Positions 35,864 to 45,276 of a stretch of 64,000 bases of DNA are shown here, in pieces. The position numbers and the translations under genes were made by a program. Location of the stretch: NCBI GenBank assembly GCA_963801985.1, contig CAWDGV010000003.1, forward strand, positions 62,001 through 126,000. The letters run 5' to 3'. Below the pieces are notes generated by a model. It did no database searches and was not told where the DNA came from. It saw nothing but the letters and a program-made list of their open reading frames with translations. Source of the DNA: JABDQZ01 sp963801985. Its GTDB lineage: Bacteria > Pseudomonadota > Gammaproteobacteria > Chromatiales > Chromatiaceae. Within the stretch, counting starts at the first letter, position 1; each line of letters starts with the position of its first letter.

Positions 35864-36690
35864 TTGACCTTCCTGTAAATCGTGTTGCCAATCAATTCAA
35901 ACCGGTCTGTGATCTTGTACAGGGATTCGGAATGCCCAATAAACAGGTAACCGCCTGGCTTTAAACTATCCGCATACTTTTCAACCAGCCTGGTCTTGGT
36001 TTCCTTGTTGAAATAAATAATCACATTGCGACAGAAAATGACGTCCTGTGGTTCCACCCGCCAGTCGTCCATCAGGTTCAACTGTCCAAAGCGAATCATT
36101 TGGTTAAGCGCCGGCTTCACTTTCACCATGCCCTGCTGACTTCCCTTGCCCCGGTAAAACCAGCTTTTCAAACGTTGCTTTGACATACCTTCAACACGCG
36201 ACATGCTGTAGATACCGCGACTGGCTGTACCCACCACATTTGAATCCAGGTCTGTTGCCTGCAGGTCAACATCCCACTGCGGTGACAAGCCGGACTCTTT
36301 CAGGGTAATCGCCAGGGAGTAAGGCTCTTCTCCTGTCGAACAGCCAGCTGACCAGATTTTAATTTTTCGGTCCCGGTTTTTTGCCTGCAGTTCCGGAATA
36401 ACTGTCCGGGATAAATATTCGAAGTGATGATTTTCACGAAAAAAAGCCGTCAGGTTGGTTGTAATAGCATTGATCAGCTCATTGGTTTCCTGGCCTTCAC
36501 GGTCTTTTTTGACGACTTCGCAATATTCCTTGAAACTGCTTAATTTCAATGCTCTTACGCGCCGGGAAAGGCGCGAATAAAACATATTGAACTTATCTTC
36601 ACTGACTACAATACCGGTTCTTTCATTGATGGTTTTACTGAGAAAATCAAAATCCTTCCGGGTAAAAGCAAATTCACGAACACTTGTCAT
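35860..36690 (-). CDS. cheR: CheR chemoreceptor methyltransferase
   Basis: CheR methylates MCP glutamates using SAM. The 276 residues include the N-terminal helical domain (about 10-80) and the SAM-binding domain (WSAGCSTGEEPYSLAI; DLQATDLDSNVVGTA; FCRNVIIYF; GYLFIGHSESL). The length and motifs are normal. It overlaps cheD by 4 bp and lies 17 bp downstream of the CheZ-like gene. Confidence 0.95.
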   Translation of the reverse strand: MTSVREFAFTRKDFDFLSKTINERTGIVVSEDKFNMFYSRLSRRVRALKLSSFKEYCEVVKKDREGQETNELINAITTNLTAFFRENHHFEYLSRTVIPELQAKNRDRKIKIWSAGCSTGEEPYSLAITLKESGLSPQWDVDLQATDLDSNVVGTASRGIYSMSRVEGMSKQRLKSWFYRGKGSQQGMVKVKPALNQMIRFGQLNLMDDWRVEPQDVIFCRNVIIYFNKETKTRLVEKYADSLKPGGYLFIGHSESLYKITDRFELIGNTIYRKVK

Positions 36691-36707
36691 TATCTACTGC
36701 TCATCTA

Positions 36708-37268
36708 TCAGAAAAGTTCAATATCTTCTACGGAACTGGTCATATGGTTTACCTTGTCGCGACAAGCATCCAGCGCTTCATCAATACTCGCTCCACCAAG
36801 CAATGCATCAAACATTGCCTGTTCCTCTTTCATGGTGTAACGGCTGCGTATCTGCTCTTGCAGGCTGACCCACTCTGCCGGGTTATAAAGTTTCGCCTGG
36901 TCAGACACCAGCCCGGCCAGTGCAGTCATTGAATGATTTACATGCTCAAGACGCTGGGAAAGCTTGTCATAAAACTGGAAGGCAATAATCGAGTGCTGCA
37001 TGTTACCGGTAACCTGCTGGCAGTTGGCCTGGATATTTTCAACCGTCAGTACATTCTCCTCACCTCTGACCTGTGCAGCTGCATTCGATATGGCGTTCAC
37101 GTGGTTCACCATGGTGGTAAATGAGCCGGTCAACGCATCAATTGAATCGTCACTCTGACTCATTGCCATGTCGATCTGGGCAACGGCTAGATTGATCATT
37201 CTTACTGTTTCCCTGACCTGGCTCCAGTCCAGGTCGGGGCGCTCAGCTTTGGATGTTTCTATACCCAT
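36708..37268 (-). CDS. CheZ-like helical protein with ELF tail
   Basis: An all-helical cytoplasmic protein of 186 residues from the ATG at 37268 (GGAG 10 nt upstream; a TTG two codons earlier is possible). The helix IIAFQFYDKLSQRLEHV holds an Asp and a Gln separated by three residues (D103, Q107 counted from the TTG), the spacing of the catalytic Asp/Gln pair of CheZ. The chain ends SSVEDIELF, which recalls the C-terminal CheY-binding peptide of CheZ. Overall similarity to CheZ is too low to see by eye, so CheY-P phosphatase is a hypothesis. It lies between the STAS protein and cheR. Confidence 0.7.
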   Translation of the reverse strand: MGIETSKAERPDLDWSQVRETVRMINLAVAQIDMAMSQSDDSIDALTGSFTTMVNHVNAISNAAAQVRGEENVLTVENIQANCQQVTGNMQHSIIAFQFYDKLSQRLEHVNHSMTALAGLVSDQAKLYNPAEWVSLQEQIRSRYTMKEEQAMFDALLGGASIDEALDACRDKVNHMTSSVEDIELF

Positions 37269-37316
37269 TTTCAAACTGCTCCAAGATATTATTATTGCTG
37301 ACTTACCGAAATGAAA

Positions 37317-37868
37317 TCAGAACAGTCCCCAGGCTGTTCCTTCACCATCATCTTCAGCTTTCGTGTCCTGCATTTTTAAAGTCGCTGTCAAACCGAGCAT
37401 TTTGGCCGCATCCAGCATTGTTGGTGAAACCGCGCTCCAACTGACATCGATGCCTTTTTGCGCAGCCTCTTTAAAAAATGCGGCCAATAATTGCATTCCG
37501 GCACCATCCACCTGATCAACATCAGCTGCATTCAACTTTACCGGCACCGCATCAGCTATCATGTGCTTCAGCCCAATCTTTTGGGATTCCGCATCAGCAA
37601 TGGTGAAGTTGTGGCCAAGTTCCACTTCTGCAACATCTGAAACAGCCTCTTCCGATTGTGTGACATGGGCTTGTTCATTCATGTTCTGCACCTCAACGGC
37701 AACATCAGCTACGGTTTCCTGAGCGGGTTCATCAACAGCATCCTGCAGAACCGCGAACGGGTCATGGTTGATGACTTCTTTTTTGGCCGCAGCTGATTTT
37801 TTCCTGACAGCTGTTTTCTTTTTGACTGTCGTCTTTTTCTTTACAGTGGTTTTTTTCTTTACCGTCAT
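37317..37868 (-). CDS. STAS-domain protein with lysine-rich N-terminal repeats
   Basis: 183 residues. The N-terminus repeats TVKKKT three times, then continues KKKTAVRKK (residues about 2-30). An acidic, low-complexity linker follows (about 40-85). The C-terminal STAS domain (about 90-170; LNAADVDQVDGAGMQLLAAFF) has Gly where the phospho-Ser would be, so it is probably not phosphorylated. It ends DDGEGTAWGLF. The gene overlaps parA by 4 bp (ATGA). A basic N-terminal peptide on a cargo protein encoded with a ParA ATPase is how several ParA-type positioning systems stimulate their ATPase, so this may be the ParA partner (inference). Confidence 0.8.
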   Translation of the reverse strand: MTVKKKTTVKKKTTVKKKTAVRKKSAAAKKEVINHDPFAVLQDAVDEPAQETVADVAVEVQNMNEQAHVTQSEEAVSDVAEVELGHNFTIADAESQKIGLKHMIADAVPVKLNAADVDQVDGAGMQLLAAFFKEAAQKGIDVSWSAVSPTMLDAAKMLGLTATLKMQDTKAEDDGEGTAWGLF

Positions 37869-38623
37869 GACAGGGTATTTCCCGTGATTACATCTTGCGC
37901 CAGTGACCTAAAATCTTCTGCCGAGGAGGATGATCCCCGGTATTCAAAAACTGTTCTACCCGCCCCGGGGCATTCAGCCAAAACGGCAGCTTCCCTGATG
38001 GCAGTCTGTAAAATCATGCCGGGAAAATGCTGCCTCAGTTTTTCCAGCACCTCACGCGACAAGCGCCTTCTGGCAACAAAGCGACTTAACACAATGCGTT
38101 TACGAATGGGTTTGTCACGGAAAGCATCAAATTTCTTCAGTGTAATCATCAAATGAGCCAGACCATTAAGTGACAGGTAATCACCCGATACCGGCACCAT
38201 GACTTCATCAACGGCCAGAATGGCATTGGCAGCAAGCAGCCCGGATGACGGTGGACAATCCATAATGATAAAATCCTGATCATCAGGCATATGGTCAATA
38301 GCGTTAGCCAACAGGCGCATCTTTTCTTTAATATTGCCGCCTGACTCTTCAATCTCACTTAAACGCGTCCCGGCTGGAATCAGGTGCAAACTTTCCCTGG
38401 TGTCAATCCTGACAGCATCCAATGAGCGTTCACCGCTCAACACGTCACAGATACCATGTTTGGGTGGCTTGAAAATCCCCAGGCTGGCGGTCAGATGCCC
38501 TTGCGGATCAAGGTCGATAGCAGTTACCTGTTTGCCTGCCATTGCCAATGCATGACTCAGGTTGGCGCTGATGGTCGTTTTACCCACACCGCCTTTCTGG
38601 TTCAATACTGCAACAACATTCAT
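37865..38623 (-). CDS. ParA/MinD-family ATPase of the chemosensory operon
   Basis: 252 residues with a deviant Walker A (NQKGGVGKTTISANL), Walker A' (AIDLDPQGH) and Walker B (FIIMDCPPSSG). It is a short ParA without an HTH, as in ParC/PpfA-type proteins that position chemoreceptor arrays at the pole or over the nucleoid. It lies between cheW and the lysine-rich STAS protein, and no parB is nearby. A chromosome-partition role is unlikely in this context. Confidence 0.9.
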   Translation of the reverse strand: MNVVAVLNQKGGVGKTTISANLSHALAMAGKQVTAIDLDPQGHLTASLGIFKPPKHGICDVLSGERSLDAVRIDTRESLHLIPAGTRLSEIEESGGNIKEKMRLLANAIDHMPDDQDFIIMDCPPSSGLLAANAILAVDEVMVPVSGDYLSLNGLAHLMITLKKFDAFRDKPIRKRIVLSRFVARRRLSREVLEKLRQHFPGMILQTAIREAAVLAECPGAGRTVFEYRGSSSSAEDFRSLAQDVITGNTLS

Positions 38624-38646
38624 GCCTGTTCCCTGTAACCCTTGCC

Positions 38647-39141
38647 TTAGCCCAGGCTTTCCAGAACACCGAGGTCATTTGCCTTGAACAGCAAATCCAC
38701 ATCAAGCAATACCACCATGCGATCACCACGAGTCACCATCCCGCGAAGGTAGCGGTCATTAATGCGCGTAGCGATGGATGGCGCCATTTTGACTTCGGTA
38801 TCATCAATGTCGAGTACATCTGAAACCGCGTCCACAACCGCACCCACCATATGATTTTTATTATCTTCATCGACCACAGACAATATGATAATAACTGTCG
38901 TGGGATGGTACTCGACTGATTCCATGTTCAGACGAATTCGCAAATCAATAATCGGAACGATAGTTCCCCTCAAATCGAGCACGCCCTTTACATACTCTGG
39001 CGTATCAGGCAATGGTCGCAGCTCTTCCCAGCCCCGTATCTCCTGGACACGCAGAATATCAACGCCATAGTCATCACCGCCCAGAGTAAAACTGAGAAAC
39101 TGGCCTTTTCCGTTTTCGGAAATTGACGCATTGTCATTCAT
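38647..39141 (-). CDS. cheW: CheW coupling protein (second copy)
   Basis: 164-residue CheW domain (FLSFTLGGDDYGVDILRVQEIRGW, GVLDLRGTIVPIIDLRIRL, GAVVDAVSDVLDI). It couples receptors to CheA. It is about 55% like the other cheW of the locus by eye, especially in the DYGVDILRVQEIRGW block. It is encoded between the PAS-MCP and parA, so each large receptor has a coupler next to it. Confidence 0.93.
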   Translation of the reverse strand: MNDNASISENGKGQFLSFTLGGDDYGVDILRVQEIRGWEELRPLPDTPEYVKGVLDLRGTIVPIIDLRIRLNMESVEYHPTTVIIILSVVDEDNKNHMVGAVVDAVSDVLDIDDTEVKMAPSIATRINDRYLRGMVTRGDRMVVLLDVDLLFKANDLGVLESLG

Positions 39142-39182
39142 TGATTGTCTCCCGTTCTCTCATGTGACCAGCACCAGTTTGC

Positions 39183-41837
39183 TTAATATTCTTCCCGCTC
39201 ATCAGCCCAGGGCTCATCTGGATTGGAACGCACATTAAAGAAAGTCATCATTTCATTCATTTCCGCCGCCTTGTCATACATCGAAGCTGAAGCTGCCGAC
39301 GTTTGTTCTGCCAAGGCCGCATTCTGCTGGGTGATTTCATCCATTGACGTCACGGCCTGGTTAACCTGATCGATACCGGATGCCTGCTCGGCGCTGGATG
39401 CGGCAATCTCGGCAACGATATCACCAACCTTTTTTACACCCTGAACAATTTCATTAAGCGTTTCACCGGACTCGTGGACCAGCTCAGCACCAACCTGTAC
39501 CTTGCCCTGTGAATCCTGGATCAATGTCTTGATTTCCTTGGCCGCATCGGCAGAACGTGACGCCAGGTTCCGTACTTCGGTCGCCACCACGGCAAAACCA
39601 CGACCCTGCTCACCCGCACGGGCAGCTTCAACGGAAGCATTTAATGCCAGCAGGTTGGTCTGGAAAGCAATCTCATCAATCACGCCGATAATTTCAGCGA
39701 TCTTGTTGGATGACTGGTTGATCGCATCCATTGCCTGGACTGCGTTACTGACAACTTCGCCACCTTTTTCCGCTGACTGTCTTGCAGTCGCTGCAACCTG
39801 GTTTGCCTGCTGTGCATTATCGGCATTGTTTCTCACCGTGGAAGTCAGCTCTTCCATGCTGGCAGCTGTTTGTTCGAGACTTGCTGCCTGCTGTTCAGTA
39901 CGTGATGACAGGTTGGAGTTACCGGCTGAAATTTCATCTGACGCAGTTGACATGTGATCCGCCATTTCATTCAGCTGGCGCACGGTTTTTTCGAGGTGCT
40001 TGATCGTTCCATTGACGCTACCCTGTACCTCGGCAAAGCGTCCTTCATAGGGTGCTGTGATGGTTTGTGACAGGTTACCTTCTTCCACCAGGTTCATCAC
40101 ATTGGCAATATCATCAAAGACATCTGCAATACCATCCAGCAGCGAATTAATCCCGAGACTGAGATGCCTGAAGAATCCATCCTTGCCATCCAGGGCAATA
40201 CGTTGACTGAGATCGCCACTCCTGGCACTGGCAACGATACCTTCGACCTCGTTTTCGACTGCGACTTCCAGCGTCCTGTCTGTCCATTCAACCGCGGTTC
40301 CAAGCCGCTCACCGTCTTCGCTCATAACCGGGTTGGCAATGAACTTCATGGTTCTGCCGCCGATATCGAATTCTGCCTCGTGGGTCGAACGCAGGTTATC
40401 AAGCAGCTTGACCTGGTGTTCCGGATGCTGGTGGAACTGGTCAATATTTGAATTCATCAGCTTATGCGCATCAAAATTCGGCAAGTCTTTCTGAATGTCC
40501 TGCTCAGCATTTATGAAAAGCTCTGCAGCTGTCTTGTTCATATAGATGATGTTCCGGTCCGGATCGGCGAGCATCACGCTGGAAGACACATTATCCAGTG
40601 CAGTTCGAATCCGCAGGTTTTCACGCGCAAAGTCTCTTTCTGCCTGTAACTGTTTTTCTTCTGCCTCGAAGCGAGCCAGTTCTTCAGTACGGTCACGCCA
40701 TTCCACCGCAGTACCAATACGGTTTCTGTCCACATCAAAAACCGGGTTGGCGATGATCTGAAAAGAACGGCTACCGACGCTGAGTTGCGCGGTAATGGTT
40801 TCTTTCAGCTTATCCAGAATTTCGCGCTGGTGCGCAGGGTCCCTGTGAAAAACATCAATATTGGTACCAATCAGTTTTGCAGCGTCAAAATGTGGTATCA
40901 ATTCTTTAATATCATCCTCGGCATCCTGCATCATTTGCTGCACAGCCGGGTTCATATAAATAATATTGTAATCCTGGTCTGCCAGCATCACGTTGGTTGT
41001 TACCGAGTCAACCGCCGTTTTAATCCGTATTGCTGATGCTGCCACCTCACGCGCATCCATAACATCAAATCCCAGTTTTATCTGGGTCATCTTGATCGCC
41101 TGCAACAGACGGCCGATCTCGTCATCACGACTAACTTCCACCCAGTCGAAATAATTGCCCTGAGACACTTCATGCAACTTGGAACTGGCGTAGCTCAATG
41201 GCCTGCTAATGTAACTGGTCAGGGCAAAACCAAAAATAGCTGTCGCCACACCCGTGGCAGCAAGCACCGTGAATATGATCTGCTGATCAACGCCAGTTGA
41301 AATCATTGCAGCAATACCGGCCAGCAGCAGAATGGTCGCAACGACCGTACTGGCAAGCAATGTCTTGATACTGAAACTCTGCGCAAAGGCAACCAGCTTG
41401 TCTTTCAGGCCCGCTGCCAGGCTGGCTTTACCCGCCAGGATATTGCCATACAAAGCTTCTGCTGCATGGATTTCTTCCCGACTGGGCTGGGTGCGAACCG
41501 AGATGTATTCCTGAACACGCCCGCTCTGGTAAATTGGCGAGACGTTGGCCTTCACCCAGTAATGATCTCCGTTTTTCGCACGATTTTTCACAATGCCTGT
41601 CCAGGGCTTGCCTTGTTGAACCGTATCCCAGAGATCCTGGAATGCTGCCGGCGGCATATCCGGATGCCTAACCAGGTTATGGTTTTTACCGATAAGCTCT
41701 GCTTCATTGAAGCCACTTATTTCGATAAAAGGACGATTACAGTACGTAATAATGCCCTTGGTATCGGTCTTGGAAACCAGGATGGACCCCTGGGGAAAAT
41801 CAATTTCTTTTTGTGTGACTGGCTCGTTTATCTTCAT
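39183..41837 (-). CDS. Large Aer-type MCP with three PAS domains
   Basis: 884 residues. The N-terminal Aer-like PAS (about 15-120; GKNHNLVRHPDMPPAAF, KNGDHYWVKANVSP) is cytoplasmic. A short TM pair (about 155-210) and a HAMP region come next, then two tandem near-duplicate PAS modules (about 270-390 and 400-525; both contain N-x-x-x-ML-A-D-x-x-x-NIIYMN and D-A-x-K-L-x-x-x-NID-x-FH). A further HAMP-like segment and the MCP core (IDEIAFQTNLLALNASVEAARAGEQGRGFAVVA in outline) follow. It has no NWETF-type CheR-docking tail. The architecture suggests internal redox or energy sensing; the cofactor is not deducible. Confidence 0.9.
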   Translation of the reverse strand: MKINEPVTQKEIDFPQGSILVSKTDTKGIITYCNRPFIEISGFNEAELIGKNHNLVRHPDMPPAAFQDLWDTVQQGKPWTGIVKNRAKNGDHYWVKANVSPIYQSGRVQEYISVRTQPSREEIHAAEALYGNILAGKASLAAGLKDKLVAFAQSFSIKTLLASTVVATILLLAGIAAMISTGVDQQIIFTVLAATGVATAIFGFALTSYISRPLSYASSKLHEVSQGNYFDWVEVSRDDEIGRLLQAIKMTQIKLGFDVMDAREVAASAIRIKTAVDSVTTNVMLADQDYNIIYMNPAVQQMMQDAEDDIKELIPHFDAAKLIGTNIDVFHRDPAHQREILDKLKETITAQLSVGSRSFQIIANPVFDVDRNRIGTAVEWRDRTEELARFEAEEKQLQAERDFARENLRIRTALDNVSSSVMLADPDRNIIYMNKTAAELFINAEQDIQKDLPNFDAHKLMNSNIDQFHQHPEHQVKLLDNLRSTHEAEFDIGGRTMKFIANPVMSEDGERLGTAVEWTDRTLEVAVENEVEGIVASARSGDLSQRIALDGKDGFFRHLSLGINSLLDGIADVFDDIANVMNLVEEGNLSQTITAPYEGRFAEVQGSVNGTIKHLEKTVRQLNEMADHMSTASDEISAGNSNLSSRTEQQAASLEQTAASMEELTSTVRNNADNAQQANQVAATARQSAEKGGEVVSNAVQAMDAINQSSNKIAEIIGVIDEIAFQTNLLALNASVEAARAGEQGRGFAVVATEVRNLASRSADAAKEIKTLIQDSQGKVQVGAELVHESGETLNEIVQGVKKVGDIVAEIAASSAEQASGIDQVNQAVTSMDEITQQNAALAEQTSAASASMYDKAAEMNEMMTFFNVRSNPDEPWADEREEY

Positions 41838-41926
41838 GACAATTTCTCATTATATTTTTCAGTACAGCTTAGCTATCCTGTATACTCGCCATCCTTCCAA
41901 GAAACAGATATCGGCTTATCCCGGCA

Positions 41927-42466
41927 TCAACCCTCTTCTGTTACAGTGTCAATTTCAGCGATTGGGCCGCTCACAGCAAGTTCTTCTGAAACCAGCTTGT
42001 CGACGTCAATTAATACCACCATCTTTCCATCAACTGTTGCCAGACCTGAAATAGCTTCCGTCACTGCCTGGTTACCAAAATCCGGTGACCGCGTGATATC
42101 GATATAATGGCCATGCAAGACATCGGCAACTGCATCCACCACGATACCAATACTCTTGCTGCCGGCCTTTTCCTCGGTCCTGATAACAATAACAACGGTA
42201 TTTTTGGTGTATTCCTTGCGTGGCATGTCGAAACGTAAACGCAAGTCGTAAATCGGAACGATATTGCCTCGCAGGTTCACCACACCACAAACAAAATCCG
42301 GTGTATTGGGCAGGCGCGTTGTCTCATCCCAGCCACGTATTTCCTGTACCCGCAATATATCGATACCGTAATCCTCTTCGGCAAGAGTAAACGTGAGATA
42401 CTGGTCACCAACTTCATCAAGGTGAGATGTCTCCTTATCCAGGCCTACCTCTATCTGTTCAACCAC
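41927..42466 (-). CDS. cheW: CheW coupling protein (first copy)
   Basis: 179-residue CheW (YLTFTLAEEDYGIDILRVQEIRGW, GVVNLRGNIVPIYDLRLRF, GIVVDAVADVLHG) with a slightly longer N-terminus than its paralogue at 38647-39141. It starts 21 bp after cheA ends. Scaffold and coupling role between CheA and receptors. Confidence 0.94.
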   Translation of the reverse strand: MVEQIEVGLDKETSHLDEVGDQYLTFTLAEEDYGIDILRVQEIRGWDETTRLPNTPDFVCGVVNLRGNIVPIYDLRLRFDMPRKEYTKNTVVIVIRTEEKAGSKSIGIVVDAVADVLHGHYIDITRSPDFGNQAVTEAISGLATVDGKMVVLIDVDKLVSEELAVSGPIAEIDTVTEEG

Positions 42467-42486
42467 CTTATTCCCCCACTATCGAT

Positions 42487-44576
42487 CTAGGCCGATTCCA
42501 GCATCGGTTCAGGTTTAAACTTTCTGGCCAGACGTATCAGGTCAGGAATATCCAGAATCAATGCCACGGAACCATCGCCCAGAATGGTAGCTCCAGAAGC
42601 ACCATCCACTTTGCCATAATTGGTTTCCAGCGACTTGATAACGACCTGGTGCTGACCTAACAGATCATCAACAAATAATCCGCATTTACCACCATCACCT
42701 TCGACGACAACCAGTAAACCTTCCGACAGGCTGGTTGTTTTCGGATTTTTAATACCAAATATCTCGTGCATACGAATCACCGGTAGATACTCGTCTCGCA
42801 GCCTGAAAGTTTCTCCCTTTCCTGCAACCATGTTGACCATTTCCGGCTTGACCTGAATTGACTCGATAATCGAAACCAGCGGCACAATATAGGTTTCATT
42901 TCCAACAGTGACTGACTGGCCATCAAGAATGGCCAGCGTTAATGGCAGACGGATAATGATGGCGCTGCCCTGTCCGGGCGTTGATTCAATTTCAATACCG
43001 CCACCCAGTTCATTGATATTTCGACGCACCACGTCCATGCCGACACCACGACCGGAGACATCACTGATCTGGTCTGCAGTTGAAAAGCCCGGTTCAAAAA
43101 TCAGTTCATAAATCTGTTTGTCTGTCAGGTTGGCGGTTTCAGAAACCACGCCTTTTTCCAGTGCCTTTTCCAGAATCTTGTCACGATTCAGGCCACGGCC
43201 ATCATCACGGATCTCAATAACAATATTGCCTCCCTTGTGTGAAGCAATCAGCTGTATCTTGCCGGTTTCAGGTTTACCGGCATGCAACCCTGTCTTGCGG
43301 CATTTCGATACCGTGATCCAGGCTGTTACGCACCAGGTGTACCAATGGATCACCGATTTTCTCGATAACCGTTTTATCCACCTCGGTGTCTTCACCAGAT
43401 CATTTCCAGTTCAATCTTCTTGCCCATCTTGGTACTGAGGTCATGTACCAGCCGTGGAAAACGACTGAAGGTAAAGCTGATGGGCAACATGCGAATCTGC
43501 ATGACACTTTCCTGCAGTTCACGGGTATGACGCTCCAACTGGCTTAAACCTTCATTGAGTTTCTCGACACGAGACATATCAAAGTCTTCACCTAACATGC
43601 CAAGCATGGACTGGGTAATCACCAGCTCACCCACCATGTTGATCAATGAATCAATCTTGGCCGTATCGACACGGATGGATCCACCTCCGCTTTTGGCCGA
43701 GCCAGCGGCTGGCTTTGCGCCTGTCAGTTGCGCGTCGCTCGACAGGTGCCCTGCGGTCATCTTCCTCACGGCGATCCCCGGCTCTGCGTTCAGGTACCGG
43801 TTCGACTTCCTGAACAGTGGCAGCCCCGGGTTGCGTTTCGGCAACCATTGGCACGATAGCCATATCGCATTCATCTTCGACCCAGTCAAATATCTCGTTA
43901 ATAGCCTGCTGCTCTACAGCTTCTTTAAGCTGTATTTCCCAGGAAAGATAGAAAATTTCGGTATCGTATTCATCCAGGGCAGGTAACTGGTCGGTGTCAC
44001 AATTAACCTCCAGTTCACCCAGCCCGGAAAGTTCACGGATGATGCGATAAGGGTCATTGCCGGAACGAAGAATGTCGTCATGTGGATTGAAAACAATTTT
44101 CCAGCCAATGATTTGCTCAGCCAACGTTTCTCGCCGGATGAACCAGCTTCAGCAGTTGGTTCAGCTTGCGCTGTGCCCGCCGGTGCATCATTGGCAAGAA
44201 TCCGCTCCAGCTCTGATTGCTGCTGTTTGACTCTTTGCTGGTCAGCTTCTTCACCATCCTGACAGGCATTAAGCATGTCACGCAGAACATCGACCGATTT
44301 TAACAGTGCCTCGCTCGCTTCTGTGGTTACATCACGCCTGCCATCGCGCATTTCATCCAGCAGGGTTTCCATGATGTGAGTAAAGCCGGCTACATCGTTA
44401 AAGCCAAAAGTTCCCGCTCCACCCTTGATAGAATGCGCAGCTCTGAATATCGAATTTATCTCTTCAGAATCCACCTCGCCTGGTTGCATTTCCAGCAGGC
44501 CGGATTCCATGATATCCAGGCCTTCGAAGCTTTCTTCAAAAAAGACCTGATGGAACTGCGCCATGTCTATACTCAT
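42487..44576 (-). CDS. cheA: CheA histidine kinase (about four apparent frameshifts)
   Basis: All CheA domains can be read across frames: P1 with phospho-His48 (IFRAAHSIKGGAGTFGF), a P2-like part (NPHDDILRSGNDPYRIIREL), a charged linker rich in R and D (ERRAGDRREEDDRR), P3 (IDSLINMVGELVITQSM), P4 kinase (GDPLVHLVRNSLDHGI, DDGRGLNRDKI, GRGVGMDVVRRNI) and P5 (ending ARKFKPEPMLESA). Breaks fall near 44120, 43700, 43400 and 43290. The corrected length is about 696 residues. The start is the ATG at 44576 with GGGGGGAG upstream. An intact operon around it and complete domains argue for sequence error over loss. Confidence 0.92.
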
Positions 44577-44606
44577 AGCAGCTCCCCCCGTGTTATTTTG
44601 TGTGGA

Positions 44607-44969
44607 TTATCCAAGCACTTTTTTTATTGTTGCCACCAACTGCTCGGGATTAAAAGGCTTTACAATCCAGCCTGTCGCGCCGGCAGCCTTGCCTGCCTGC
44701 TTTTTCTCGGGTGCTGATTCGGTGGTTAACATCAGCAAAGGCGTAAATTTATAACTTGGCAGTTTTCTCAATTCTGCAATAAGCGCAATACCATCCATGT
44801 TTGGCATATTGACATCGGTAATCACCAGGTTTACCGATTGCTGTTTTGCCTTGTTAAGCGCATCAACACCATCAACTGCTTCAATCACGTCATATCCCGC
44901 ACCCTTGAGGGTAAAGGAAACCATCTGACGCATTGATGCAGAATCATCTACGGCAAGAATACTAGCCAT
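44607..44969 (-). CDS. cheY: CheY-type single-domain response regulator
   Basis: 121 residues: acidic pair VDDSAS, phospho-Asp52 in VITDVNMPNMDG, Thr in MLTTES, Lys in WIVKPFNPEQL. The start is the ATG at 44969 (MASILAVDD) with GGAGAA 6 nt upstream; the longer open frame is leader. It is the first gene of the che operon, with a sigma-28-like promoter at 45079-45105. Confidence 0.94.
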   Translation of the reverse strand: MASILAVDDSASMRQMVSFTLKGAGYDVIEAVDGVDALNKAKQQSVNLVITDVNMPNMDGIALIAELRKLPSYKFTPLLMLTTESAPEKKQAGKAAGATGWIVKPFNPEQLVATIKKVLG

Positions 44970-45078
44970 GTTCACTTCTCCCGCTGAACATTGAAATATA
45001 AAAAGAAAATTCACCTGGCAGTTTGCTCCTTCTGCCGCAATGACAAAAACCAGCACGCAAGGCTTTAACTAATCAGTT

Positions 45079-45105
45079 TTAACGACCGCTTACATGCAAG
45101 CTTTA
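45079..45105 (-). promoter_or_regulatory. Sigma-28-type promoter of the cheY-cheA operon
   Basis: On the minus strand: TAAAGCTT, 11-nt spacer, GTCGTTAA (13 of 16 consensus positions). The -10 block GTCGTTAA is identical to that of the divergent MCP promoter. Confidence 0.7.
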
Positions 45106-45199
45106 GGCTTTTTTTGATTATTTTTAGCTACACAGACGCAGAACACCTTCTTAACGAAAAAAACATCAGTTCCAGAACGGAATGGAGAGCAGTTTTATC

Positions 45200-45226
45200 T
45201 AAAGTAATTTATTTTCCAGTCGTTAA
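45200..45226 (+). promoter_or_regulatory. Sigma-28-type promoter of the divergent MCP
   Basis: TAAAGTAA at 45200-45207, 11-nt spacer, GTCGTTAA at 45219-45226 (12 of 16). Predicted start near 45235, about 40 nt before the MCP start at 45277. Confidence 0.65.
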
Positions 45227-45276
45227 AAATATTACTACAAGCAGTATCTCCAATGAAAAACAACAAGGAACACGGG

